The notes under the pieces were generated by a model. It was given only the letters and a program-made list of their open reading frames with translations. It searched no databases and was not told where the DNA came from. Below, piece after piece: positions 42,060-50,883 of a DNA stretch of 64,000 nt (positions are counted from its first letter, which is position 1; every line of letters begins with the position of its first letter). The stretch spans positions 73,018-137,017 of the forward strand of contig DDWT01000003.1 of assembly GCA_002347365.1 (NCBI GenBank), given 5' to 3'. The position numbers and the translations under genes were made by a program. This DNA is from Actinobacteria bacterium UBA2279 (GTDB taxonomy: Bacteria > Actinomycetota > Coriobacteriia > Anaerosomatales > Anaerosomataceae).

Positions 42060-44201
42060 GTGGCCGTAGCTCGCATGCTCAAGGTGACGGCCATCTCGCA
42101 CTCCTGTGCGGCGGAAGCTCTCGTCGACAGACTCCGGAAGGTCGGCGTCCTTGATGTCGTCGAGGACACCCACGAGCTGCCCGCGCCGGTATCCGCCGAC
42201 GTCGATGCGCGCATCGCCGAGTTCGACGAGCAGATTGCAGACGCGCAGTTCGTTGCGGAGTTCCTTGGCAGATTCCATACGAGTGAGGCTCCGTTCGCGT
42301 CATTCATCTCCGAGAAGTTCCATCTCAGTGAAGACGACTTCTACGCACTCGCCCCGGACGAGGCGTTTTTCGACCTCTATCGCGAGTGCGAGTTCCTGTC
42401 AGACCGTCTTGCGACCATCGACCGTCAGAGAGAGCGTCTTCGGACGCTGATCGCCGAGCTTCGGCCGTGGGAGCCCCTGCGACTCCAGATCAACCAGTGG
42501 CGTGGAACCGCCCATGTGGCACTGTTCACCGGGACGGTCCCGGCATCTGAGGGAGAGGCGATTCGTGCGCGACTGCGCGAGGCCGTCTCTGAAGTCACCG
42601 TCGAGGAACTCGGCCCCGTGGGCAGCAGGTCCGCTTGGGTCGTCATGTCTCACAAAGAGCACCTCGATGAGGTGCGTTCGACACTACATCTCACCAACTT
42701 CACTGAAGTCGGCTTTCCCGAGCTTTCCGACTACCCGGCCGAGGAGATCTCGATCGCGGAAGCCCGGCTGGTGGATATGGACGGCGAAGAGGTTCGATTG
42801 CTCGCCCGCGCCAAGGAGCTTTCCGACGAGCGCCACGAGCACTCGGTCGGACTGGCCGAGGCGCTTGTCTCGGGGCGCGAGATGCTTCTGATCCGCGAGC
42901 GCTTCGGTGCCACCGAGCGCACGGTCGTGGTCACCGGCTGGGTCGCAGCCAACCGTCGAGCGCGACTCGAAGAGGCTCTCGAGCCCATAGGCTTCGACGT
43001 CGATCTGACGTTGGAGGAGCCGACAGCGGAGGACCGTCCGCCTATAGAGCTCGACAACCCCGTATGGCTCCGCCCGTTCGAGGTGCTGACCGATCTCTAC
43101 GGGCGCCCGCAGTACCACGAGGCAGATCCCACGCCGCTGATGGCTGGCTTCTTCTTCATCTTCTTCGGGATGGCCTTGGCCGATGTCGGCTACGGCATCG
43201 TGCTCGTGATCATCGCTCAGCTCATCAAGCGGAAGCTGGATGTCGGCGCAGGCGTCAAGCGGTTCATGGACCTGCTCACGTACGGCGGTATCGCCTCGGT
43301 GCTTCTCGGCATCATCACGGGGTCGTATTTCTCGATGGATGCCGCGCTGCTGCCCCGGTTCCTGCTCTCGTTCAAGTTGTTCGACCCGCTCAATGACATC
43401 ATGGTGTTCCTCGTCATCAGCGTCGCGCTCGGCGTCGTGCACATCCTTGTCGGCCTCATGACCCGCGTGGTCGCGCAGCTCAAGGTAGGAGACTGGCGCG
43501 GTGCCGTGGCCGGTGGAATCTCGACCATCATGCTGTTGGCCGCGATCGCGGCCGGTGTTCTGCTTCCGGGTGCGACCTCGATGTTCATCATCGGCGGCCT
43601 GGGCCTTACGCTTCTGCTGAAGGGCCGCGTGCTCGAGGTACCCTCCAAAGTCGAAGCACCGGCGTGGGACAAAGCGCTCGGTTGGGCATGGATCCTCTCG
43701 GTCGTTGCATTCTTCGTCGCTGCGGCGCTGGGTGGACCAGCCGTCATCTCTCAGATCTTCCTGGCTGCGACCGCGGTCTGTCTGTTCGTCTCGAAGACAG
43801 GTCGCAAGGCCATCATCGCGCTGCTGGTCGGCGCCTACGACACCTACGGCATGTCCGGTCTCATCTCCGACTTCCTCTCTTACACGCGACTCGCTGCTCT
43901 CGGTCTTGCGGGTATGCTGGTCGGGCAGGTGGCCAACCAGCTGGGCTCCATCGTGCTGGAGCTGCTGGGCCCGGTTGTGGGGCTGGTGTTCGCGGTCGTC
44001 GTCGTGCTCGTCTTGCACGCGATCAACCTGGTCATAAACCTGCTTGGCGCGTTCGTGCATCCCACGCGTCTGCAGTTTGTGGAGTTCTTTAGCAAGTTCT
44101 ACGAGGGGGGCGGCCGCAACTACGCGCCGCTTGGCCCCAAGACGAAGTCGGTCGTACTGCACCCTCGAGTAGGGTCGCAGGAAGGAGGCAAGACAACGTG
44201 A
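42060..44201 (+). CDS. ntpI: V-type ATPase subunit I (a-like stator)
   Basis: Protein of 713 aa, GTG start. The N-terminal half (1-350) is cytoplasmic with coiled coils; the C-terminal half has seven or eight TM helices from FFFIFFGMALADVGYGI on, including SYTRLAALGLAGMLVGQVA with the conserved Arg that faces the rotor ring, and the ending LRLQFVEFFSKFYEGGGR-like stretch. Forms the ion half-channels with subunit K. GTGA overlap with ntpK. Confidence 0.96.
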   Translation: MAVARMLKVTAISHSCAAEALVDRLRKVGVLDVVEDTHELPAPVSADVDARIAEFDEQIADAQFVAEFLGRFHTSEAPFASFISEKFHLSEDDFYALAPDEAFFDLYRECEFLSDRLATIDRQRERLRTLIAELRPWEPLRLQINQWRGTAHVALFTGTVPASEGEAIRARLREAVSEVTVEELGPVGSRSAWVVMSHKEHLDEVRSTLHLTNFTEVGFPELSDYPAEEISIAEARLVDMDGEEVRLLARAKELSDERHEHSVGLAEALVSGREMLLIRERFGATERTVVVTGWVAANRRARLEEALEPIGFDVDLTLEEPTAEDRPPIELDNPVWLRPFEVLTDLYGRPQYHEADPTPLMAGFFFIFFGMALADVGYGIVLVIIAQLIKRKLDVGAGVKRFMDLLTYGGIASVLLGIITGSYFSMDAALLPRFLLSFKLFDPLNDIMVFLVISVALGVVHILVGLMTRVVAQLKVGDWRGAVAGGISTIMLLAAIAAGVLLPGATSMFIIGGLGLTLLLKGRVLEVPSKVEAPAWDKALGWAWILSVVAFFVAAALGGPAVISQIFLAATAVCLFVSKTGRKAIIALLVGAYDTYGMSGLISDFLSYTRLAALGLAGMLVGQVANQLGSIVLELLGPVVGLVFAVVVVLVLHAINLVINLLGAFVHPTRLQFVEFFSKFYEGGGRNYAPLGPKTKSVVLHPRVGSQEGGKTT

Positions 44202-44704
44202 ACGAGGTCTTCTGGGGTATGACGGGCATGACGTGGGCGCTCATGGGCGCGGCGTTCGCTGTCATCGGAGGAGGGATCGGCTCGGCCATCGGTATCACGA
44301 CGATCTCCAACACAGCGTCGGGTATCGTGACCGAGGACTCCGAGAAGTTCGGCCGGGTCCTCCCGCTTGCTGCTATGCCGGGCACGCAGGGTATCTACGG
44401 GCTCATCACCGCCATTCTGGTGCTGCAGTTCTTCGAGATCTTGCTGCAGACAACGGCGCCCGATCTTCCCGGCGAGCTGGGCTTCAAGATCTTCCTGTCG
44501 TGCCTGCCGGTCGCGGTGCTGTGTCTGGTGACTGCGATCTATCAAGGCATGACGGCCGTAGGCGCTGCGGGTATGGTCGCCCGTCGCAGCGAGGATTCCG
44601 GTAAGGCACTGATCTTCCCGGCACTCGTCGAGACCTACGCAGTGTTCGCGCTCATCGCAACGATCCTGATGCTGTTCTCGCTTCGCGGCATCTACATGGG
44701 GTGA
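44198..44704 (+). CDS. ntpK: V-type ATPase subunit K (rotor ring), Na+-type ligands
   Basis: Protein of 168 aa with four TM helices (two hairpins). The first hairpin ends in MPGTQGIYGL (Thr63, Gln64); the third helix has IYQGM (Gln116); the fourth has the ion-binding Glu145 in LVETYAVF. In Enterococcus NtpK the matching Thr64, Gln65, Gln110 and Glu139 bind Na+. The set is complete, so Na+ coupling is predicted. GTG start inside the ntpI stop, with GAAGGAGG upstream. Confidence 0.95.
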   Translation: MNEVFWGMTGMTWALMGAAFAVIGGGIGSAIGITTISNTASGIVTEDSEKFGRVLPLAAMPGTQGIYGLITAILVLQFFEILLQTTAPDLPGELGFKIFLSCLPVAVLCLVTAIYQGMTAVGAAGMVARRSEDSGKALIFPALVETYAVFALIATILMLFSLRGIYMG

Positions 44705-44708
44705 TCGC

Positions 44709-45311
44709 GTGGCGCTCGCGGATATCATAGGCCGCATCGAGAGCGACGCCGGGGCTGAGGCGCGCGCGCTGACCGATGGCGCGAAGGCTAGAGCCGAAGC
44801 CATGCTGGCCAGGGCGAAACGCGATGGGCAGCACGATCGTGACCGTACGCTGCTCGAGGCGCGGCACGACGCCGAATCGCGTGCTGCGACGCTTCTGGCC
44901 AACGCCCGGCTGAGCGCTCGCGACGAGATGCTTGGCGCGAAGCGAGCGCTCGTCGAACGCGTTCTGCTCGAGGCCGAGGAGCGCCTGCTGGCGTTGGATG
45001 ATGATGCGTACGCACGACTCATCGCCAAGGGCATCGTGCAATCGGCCCGCGGAGGCGATGTGGTTCGTGTTGCCGCTGCCGATCGGAAGCGGCTTGCCGG
45101 TCTTTCCACCTGGGTCGCCGACGTCGCCGATGAGGCGGGCCGTGAACTCGAGCTGGTGTACCTGCCGGAAGACGCAGATCTTGCACACGGAGTCGTACTG
45201 GAGGCGGACCGGGTCAGCGCAGAGGTCTCGCCGGCTTCAATGGTGGCCGGACGGCGCAATGAGCTCATGGCCATTGCGACTGCACGCTTGTTCCCGGACG
45301 AGGAGGCCTAG
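44709..45311 (+). CDS. ntpE: V-type ATPase subunit E (peripheral stalk)
   Basis: Protein of 200 aa, GTG start. Long N-terminal helix (about 10-100, Ala/Arg/Glu-rich) and a C-terminal globular domain with EVSPASMVAGRRNELMAIAT near the end. Holds the A3B3 head with subunit G/H. Gap of 4 nt from ntpK and 3 nt to ntpC. Confidence 0.88.
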   Translation: MALADIIGRIESDAGAEARALTDGAKARAEAMLARAKRDGQHDRDRTLLEARHDAESRAATLLANARLSARDEMLGAKRALVERVLLEAEERLLALDDDAYARLIAKGIVQSARGGDVVRVAAADRKRLAGLSTWVADVADEAGRELELVYLPEDADLAHGVVLEADRVSAEVSPASMVAGRRNELMAIATARLFPDEEA

Positions 45312-45314
45312 CGC

Positions 45315-46304
45315 GTGTTCTACCGGAAGTCGGTGAGCGAGCCCATACGCTACGGCTATGCCGTGGGGCGCGTTCGTGTGCTCGAAGGTCGCATGCTCTC
45401 GGGCGGCACCTACGAGCGCCTGCTCGACGCACCGACGTTCACCGAGCAGAAGCGCGTTCTCTCAGACTCGCCGTATGGCCGCTTCCTTGAGGAAGCGGAG
45501 ACCGTCGAAGGCATCGAGCGTGGACTCGATCGCGCGCTCGACGAACTGTACGGCTTTCTGGTCACGGCGAATCTGCCTCTCCCCGTTATCCGGTTCTTCC
45601 GTGTGCGTTACGACTACGCCAACCTTGAGGCCCGCCTGAAGGCGGAGCTTCTCGGCGTACCCGTTGACGACCTGCTTGTCGGACTTGGGACCGTACCGGT
45701 CGAAGTGATCAAAGGGCCCCCCGCCCAACTCCCGGCGTTTCTGCGCAGCATTCACACCGCATTGGCTGCCGAGGAGCATGTGGTGACCGAGGAGCAGATC
45801 ACGGCCGCAGTCGATCTGGCGTTGTTCGAAGACCTCAGAGCGAGTGCGAGCAGTTCAAAGAGCCGCTTTCTGGCGGGGCTTGCAGCGCTGATGATCGATC
45901 TTGCCAACGTGAAGGCGCTGCTGCGTGCGCGATCGAAGAGCTGGCGCGCACCCGATGCAGAAGCACTGCTCCTGGCTGGCGGGACCATGCCGGCGAGTGA
46001 ACTCATGAAGCTGTATCCGGCGCCCGTGGCCGAGATCGCAGAAGCGCTCGTCAAGCGAGGCCCGCTCAAAGGCGTCTCGGCGGAGCGAATCTCCCAACTG
46101 GGCGATTTCGATGTGCTCGCCGACGATCTGGTCGTGCGCTATCTCAAGCGCGCGCGCATGGTCGCAGCAGGACCGGAGCCGGTGATCGGCTACGTTATGG
46201 CGCGTCAGGCCGAAGTGATGATGCTGAGAACGCTGCTCATCGGGCGACTATCGGGAGTGCCCACCGAGGTGCTCCGTCGTCGTCTGCGCGAGCGATACGA
46301 GTAG
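45315..46304 (+). CDS. ntpC: V-type ATPase subunit C (V0 d-like)
   Basis: Protein of 329 aa, GTG start behind GAGGAGG. V0 d/AC39 family: all-helical, with YDYANLEARLKAELLG (the conserved NL-LK region) and a repeat of three related helical units. Sits on the rotor ring and links it to the central stalk D/F. Confidence 0.9.
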   Translation: MFYRKSVSEPIRYGYAVGRVRVLEGRMLSGGTYERLLDAPTFTEQKRVLSDSPYGRFLEEAETVEGIERGLDRALDELYGFLVTANLPLPVIRFFRVRYDYANLEARLKAELLGVPVDDLLVGLGTVPVEVIKGPPAQLPAFLRSIHTALAAEEHVVTEEQITAAVDLALFEDLRASASSSKSRFLAGLAALMIDLANVKALLRARSKSWRAPDAEALLLAGGTMPASELMKLYPAPVAEIAEALVKRGPLKGVSAERISQLGDFDVLADDLVVRYLKRARMVAAGPEPVIGYVMARQAEVMMLRTLLIGRLSGVPTEVLRRRLRERYE

Positions 46305-46640
46305 GTGGTGGGTGTGGCGAAGATCGCGGTCGTTGGAGATTCGACGAGTGTGGCGGGATTCCGCCCGCTCGGCTTCGCCGTGTTCACAGTGGAGCATGCC
46401 GAGGAGGCGCGCTCGATGTGGGACCGCCTCTCAGGTGGCGAGTACGGTGTCGTCTTCGTGACCGAGCCGGTCTACGAGGCCATGGAAGACCTGATCGTCG
46501 AGGTGATGGACCGTGTAGTGCCCGCCGTGACGGTGATACCTGGCGCAGGAAGCGCCGGCGGTATGGGTGAAGCGAAGATAAGCCGTGCGATCGAGCGAGC
46601 GCTCGGCACGAGCATGTTGATCCGAGAAGAGGAAGAGTAG
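46305..46640 (+). CDS. ntpF: V-type ATPase subunit F
   Basis: Protein of 111 aa (three codons fewer if the GTG at 46314 is used). AKIAVVGDSTSVAGFRPLGF is the N-terminal signature of subunit F, followed by FVTEPVYEAM and VTVIPGAGSAGG. Central-stalk subunit binding D. Directly abuts ntpC and ntpA. Confidence 0.93.
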   Translation: MVGVAKIAVVGDSTSVAGFRPLGFAVFTVEHAEEARSMWDRLSGGEYGVVFVTEPVYEAMEDLIVEVMDRVVPAVTVIPGAGSAGGMGEAKISRAIERALGTSMLIREEEE

Positions 46641-48437
46641 ATGGAGCAGGGCAAGATCGTGAAAGTCGCCGGCCCGCTCGTCGTTGCGGAGGGTCTGGTC
46701 CACTCCAGGATGTATGACCTGGTCCGCGTGGGCGAGGAAGGGCTGATGGGCGAGATCATCGAGATGCGCGGTGACCGTGCGTCGATCCAGGTGTACGAGG
46801 AGACTGAAGGCCTGGGCCCCGGTCACCCCGTGGAGGCGACGGGCGCACCGCTCTCCGTGGAACTCGGCCCCGGCATGCTCGAGGCAGTCTACGACGGCGT
46901 CCAGCGACCGCTCGACGTGCTTGAGCGTATGGCGGGTGCCTTCCTCTCGCGCGGTGTGACCGCGCCCGGTCTCGATCGCGACAAGCGGTGGGAATTCGTC
47001 CCCACAGTGAAGGCCGGAGAACGCGTCGAGGGCGGCGATATCATCGGTACGGTGCAGGAGAACGCCGTTATCGAGCATCGCATCATGGTGCCGCCGGACG
47101 TCTCCGGTGCGATCGTGGATATCACAGCGGGAAGCTACACGGTCACTGATCCCATCGGCCATCTGAAGACCGACACTGGTGAGACGATCGACCTCATCAT
47201 GATGCAGGTGTGGCCGGTGCGCGTTCCCCGGCCGTATCGAAAGAAGGTCTCGGCCAAAGAGCCGCTGACCACCGGAACGCGAGTCATCGACACCTTCTTC
47301 CCGTTGACCAAGGGCGGCGTGGCGTGCATACCGGGTCCGTTCGGCGCCGGCAAGACCGTCACGCAGCACCAGATCGCCAAGTGGTCCAACGCCGAGGTCG
47401 TCATCTTCATCGGTTGCGGCGAACGCGGCAACGAGATGACCGACGTGCTCATGGAGTTCCCTGAGCTTGTGGACCCGTACTCGGGTGAGCCGCTGGTCAA
47501 GCGCACCGTGCTGGTCGCCAACACCTCGAACATGCCGGTGGCGGCACGCGAGGCGTCGGTCTACACGGGCATGACGATGGCCGAGTACTTCCGCGACATG
47601 GGCTATGCAGTCGTGTTGCAGGCCGACTCGACTTCTCGGTGGGCCGAAGCGATGCGCGAGATCTCAGGGCGACTCGAAGAGATGCCCGGAGACGAAGGAT
47701 TCCCGGCGTATCTGGGTACCAGGCTCGCCGCGTTCTACGAGCGCGCGGGTCGCGTCCACACCCTCACCAGCGGAGTTGAACGCGAGGGTTCCGTCTCGGT
47801 CGTGGGTTCCGTTTCGCCTCCCGGTGGTGACCTTTCCGAGCCGGTCGTGCAGAACACGCTGCGAGTCGTGAAGGTCTTCTGGGCGCTACAGGACAAACTG
47901 GCCTACGAGCGCCACTTCCCGGCGATCGACTGGCTGACCAGCTACTCGCTGTACCTGGACAAGGTCACGCCGTACTGGAACGAGAACGTCGGACCTGAGT
48001 TCCGGCTGCGCCGCGACCAGTGCATGGCCATCTTGCAGCGCGAGAGCGAGCTCGCCGAGATAGTCCGCCTGGTCGGTCTCGAGGCGCTCTCTGCCGACGA
48101 GCAGGTGCTCATGGAGACCGCGAAGTCCATTCGCGAGGACTTCCTGCAGCAGAATGCGTTTCGCGATGACGATCAGTTCACATCGCTGGTCCAGCAGAAC
48201 AAGCTTCTCGACACCATCCTGTTGTTTCACGAGAAGGCGATCGAGGCGCACGCGAAGGGTGCCGCACTCAAAGACATCTTCGCCGCACCGGTTCGCGAGC
48301 GGATCACGCGCGCGAAGTACCTGAGCGAGGAGCAGCTCTCCCAGTTCGATGAGATCGCCAGTGACATCGAGACACAGCTTGTGGGTGACGGCTTCGATGA
48401 GGATGAAGTCGTGGTCTACGCGGGAGGTGAGCGGTAG
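46641..48437 (+). CDS. ntpA: V-type ATPase catalytic subunit A
   Basis: Protein of 598 aa. Walker A GPFGAGKT at 232-239; IGCGERGNEMTDVL with the catalytic Glu; Walker B region VLQADSTSRWAEAMRE; long non-homologous insert between 115 and 200, as expected for A. Hydrolyses or makes ATP. Overlaps ntpB by 1 nt. Confidence 0.98.
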   Translation: MEQGKIVKVAGPLVVAEGLVHSRMYDLVRVGEEGLMGEIIEMRGDRASIQVYEETEGLGPGHPVEATGAPLSVELGPGMLEAVYDGVQRPLDVLERMAGAFLSRGVTAPGLDRDKRWEFVPTVKAGERVEGGDIIGTVQENAVIEHRIMVPPDVSGAIVDITAGSYTVTDPIGHLKTDTGETIDLIMMQVWPVRVPRPYRKKVSAKEPLTTGTRVIDTFFPLTKGGVACIPGPFGAGKTVTQHQIAKWSNAEVVIFIGCGERGNEMTDVLMEFPELVDPYSGEPLVKRTVLVANTSNMPVAAREASVYTGMTMAEYFRDMGYAVVLQADSTSRWAEAMREISGRLEEMPGDEGFPAYLGTRLAAFYERAGRVHTLTSGVEREGSVSVVGSVSPPGGDLSEPVVQNTLRVVKVFWALQDKLAYERHFPAIDWLTSYSLYLDKVTPYWNENVGPEFRLRRDQCMAILQRESELAEIVRLVGLEALSADEQVLMETAKSIREDFLQQNAFRDDDQFTSLVQQNKLLDTILLFHEKAIEAHAKGAALKDIFAAPVRERITRAKYLSEEQLSQFDEIASDIETQLVGDGFDEDEVVVYAGGER

Positions 48438-49855
48438 TGCGCGAGTACATGACCACCCGCGATATCGTCGGGCCACTTCTGCTCGTGGAAAGCGTCGTCG
48501 ATGTCACGTACGGCGAGCTTGTGGAGCTGGAGTTTCCCGATGGGACGCGCTCGTTGGGCAACGTACTCGAGGTGAACGAGGACGTCGCGCTCGTGCAGGC
48601 GTTCGAGGGCACCCGGGGCTCCAATCCGTCCGAGACGAAGGTGAAGTTCCTCGGTCGTTCGCTCGAGCTGGGCGTGAGCAAGGACATGCTCGGACGCGTC
48701 TTCGACGGGCTTGGCCGTCCGCGTGACGACGGCCCCGAGATCATCCCGGAGAAGCGTCTGTCGATCTACGGGCAGCCGATCAACCCGACGGCCCGCGACT
48801 TTCCCGATGACTTCATCCAGACGGGTGTCTCGGCGATCGACGGTCTGAACCCGCTCGTCCGGGGGCAGAAGCTCCCGATCTTCTCGGGCAGCGGTCTGCC
48901 GCACAACCAGCTTGCCGCCCAGATCGCGCGTCAGAGTGCGGTGCTGCAGCGCGGCAAGGCTGCCGATGAGATCGGCGAGCCGATCGAGGGCGAGTTCGCA
49001 GTCGTCTTTGCGGCGATGGGCATCACCTTCGAAGACGCCGACTTCTTCATTGATGAGCTCCGCAATACCTCGGCGATCGAGCGCGCGGTACTCTTCCTCA
49101 ACCTCGCTGATGACCCGGCCGTCGAGCGCATCGCGACGCCGCGCATGGCGCTCACCGCCGCGGAGTACCTGGCGTACGAGAAGGACATGCACGTGCTCGT
49201 CATCCTCACGGACATGACGTACTACTGTGAGGCGCTGCGCGAGGTCTCGGCCGCGCGCAAAGAGGTGCCTGGTCGCCGCGGCTACCCGGGTTACCTCTAC
49301 ACCGACCTCGCCACCATCTACGAGCGTGCCGGTCGCGTGAAGGGTCGCAAGGGCTCCATCACGCAGGTGCCTATCCTCTCGATGCCTGATGACGACAAGA
49401 CGCATCCGATCCCTGACCTCACCGGCTACATCACCGAGGGTCAGATCGTGCTCGATCGAAACCTGCACCGTCGCGGCATCTACCCGCCGGTCGCGGTACT
49501 GCCGTCGCTCTCGCGCTTGAAGCAGAAGGGCATCGGTCCGGGCAAGACGCGTGAGGACCACGCTGACCTCTCCAACCAGCTGTTCGGTGCCTACGCGCGC
49601 GGCCTGCAGGCCAAGGAGCTTGCCGTCATCCTGGGCGAGGCGGCCCTTTCCGATAGCGACAAGGCGTTTGTGGCCTTCGCTGACGCGTTCGAGGACCGCT
49701 TCATCCGGCAGGGCCCGAATGAGGACCGCTCGGTGGGCGACACGCTCGCCCTCGGCTGGGAGCTCATGAAGCTGCTTCCGCGTACGGAGCTCAAGCGCAT
49801 CAAAGACGTGTTCGTCGAGAAGTACCTGCCTGCCGAGGAGGACGCAGACGCGTGA
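48437..49855 (+). CDS. ntpB: V-type ATPase regulatory subunit B
   Basis: Protein of 472 aa, GTG start. TRDIVGPLLLVESVVDVTYG start; FSGSGLPHNQLAAQIARQ stands in place of a Walker A, as usual for B; VIL-TDMTYYCEALREVSAAR; GYPGYLYTDLATIYERAGR. Non-catalytic nucleotide-site subunit alternating with A. Stop overlaps the small membrane protein by 4 nt. Confidence 0.98.
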   Translation: MREYMTTRDIVGPLLLVESVVDVTYGELVELEFPDGTRSLGNVLEVNEDVALVQAFEGTRGSNPSETKVKFLGRSLELGVSKDMLGRVFDGLGRPRDDGPEIIPEKRLSIYGQPINPTARDFPDDFIQTGVSAIDGLNPLVRGQKLPIFSGSGLPHNQLAAQIARQSAVLQRGKAADEIGEPIEGEFAVVFAAMGITFEDADFFIDELRNTSAIERAVLFLNLADDPAVERIATPRMALTAAEYLAYEKDMHVLVILTDMTYYCEALREVSAARKEVPGRRGYPGYLYTDLATIYERAGRVKGRKGSITQVPILSMPDDDKTHPIPDLTGYITEGQIVLDRNLHRRGIYPPVAVLPSLSRLKQKGIGPGKTREDHADLSNQLFGAYARGLQAKELAVILGEAALSDSDKAFVAFADAFEDRFIRQGPNEDRSVGDTLALGWELMKLLPRTELKRIKDVFVEKYLPAEEDADA

Positions 49856-50046
49856 CCGGCACGATCCTCATAGCGCTCGTCGTCGCACTGCTGGCGGTGC
49901 TGGTCGTCATGCAACTTCTCAGCGCGCAGGCCGCGCGGAAGATCGGCGGCAAGTCGAGTAGAGGCGTGGTCATTCTGCGTGTCGTCAACGCGGTGGCCGT
50001 TACCGGGCTCATCGTCTGGCTACTCGTGGCACGGTTCGGAGGCTGA
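49852..50046 (+). CDS. 64-aa two-TM protein inside the V-ATPase operon
   Basis: Protein of 64 aa from a GTG overlapping the ntpB stop. Two hydrophobic helices (about 3-24 and 42-60) joined by a short basic, Gly/Ser-rich loop (ARKIGGKSSRG). No subunit of the Enterococcus or Thermus enzyme matches this at this place between B and D. Strict coupling to ntpB and the 4-nt gap to ntpD suggest a membrane accessory or assembly factor. Function unknown. Confidence 0.75.
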   Translation: MTGTILIALVVALLAVLVVMQLLSAQAARKIGGKSSRGVVILRVVNAVAVTGLIVWLLVARFGG

Positions 50047-50050
50047 TCTC

Positions 50051-50692
50051 ATGACCAAGATGCGCGTCAACCCCAACCGCATGGAGTTGCTCAAGCTGAA
50101 GGGTCGCGGCGACGTCGCGAAGCGAGGCCACAAGCTGCTCAAGGACAAGTTCGATGAGCTTCTCAAGGAGTTCATCGCGCGGATCTCGGCAAACCGCAGG
50201 CTGCGTGCCGAGGTGGAGGCCGAACTCAAGGCCGCCTACGGGTTGTTCGCGGTTGCCCGCGCCGAGGCAGGTCGCGCGGCGATCTCCCAGGCGCTGCTCG
50301 CGGGCGCACCGACGGACCTGCTGGACACCAGCGAGAAGAGCGTCATGAGCGTGCACGTGCCGATCTTCGAGCAGCGCGCGCTTCTCGAGCCCGGGGGGTA
50401 CAGCTTCTCGACGCTCCCCGTCGTCTTGGATGAGGCGCTCGCGCGTCTTGCAGCGGTCGCCCCACGCATGCTGGAGCTGGCCGAGCGCGAGAAGGCGATC
50501 GAGTTGCTGGCCGCCGAGATCGAGCGCACGCGCAGGCGCGTCAACGCACTTGAGTACGTCCTCATCCCCTCGATCGCGGAGACGATCAAGGACATACAGA
50601 TGAAGCTCGATGAGGCAGAACGAGGCAACCTCACGCGACTGATGAAGGTCAAAGACATCATCGCCGCTCAGGAAGCCGCCGGAGAGCGATAG
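50051..50692 (+). CDS. ntpD: V-type ATPase subunit D (central rotor)
   Basis: Protein of 213 aa from ATG 50051 with GGAGG 8 nt upstream. Subunit D start (VNPNRMELLKLKGRGDVAKR, then GHKLLKDKFDELLKEF), long antiparallel coiled coil, and C-terminal RRRVNALEYVLIPSI. Forms the rotor shaft with F. Last gene of the operon. Confidence 0.96.
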   Translation: MTKMRVNPNRMELLKLKGRGDVAKRGHKLLKDKFDELLKEFIARISANRRLRAEVEAELKAAYGLFAVARAEAGRAAISQALLAGAPTDLLDTSEKSVMSVHVPIFEQRALLEPGGYSFSTLPVVLDEALARLAAVAPRMLELAEREKAIELLAAEIERTRRRVNALEYVLIPSIAETIKDIQMKLDEAERGNLTRLMKVKDIIAAQEAAGER

Positions 50693-50827
50693 CCGCATCC
50701 GGAATCCCTAAAGTCCGGAATCCAGTTGACCGATATTCTAGATGTCAGGGTCGACCAAGTTCACACCTGACTCGCAATCCGGTTCGCTGGGGGCGCCCCT
50801 CCCGTTGTCGTTCCGGAACGCGAAATC

Positions 50828-50862
50828 GTGAGCCCCGGCGCGACAAGAGCACCGGGGCTCAC
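50828..50862. terminator. Hairpin between the V-ATPase operon and pmbA
   Basis: An 11-bp perfect stem (50828-50838 with 50852-50862) on a 13-nt loop, placed between convergent operons and usable by both. The rest of the gap (50693-50827) has repeated TCCGGA but nothing assignable. Confidence 0.7.
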
Positions 50863-50883
50863 GTATGTCTGATTCCCGACGTC

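Noticed and set aside
42684..44162. A 492-codon minus-strand frame opposite ntpI
   Set aside because: Antisense shadow; the plus strand encodes a full V-ATPase subunit I.
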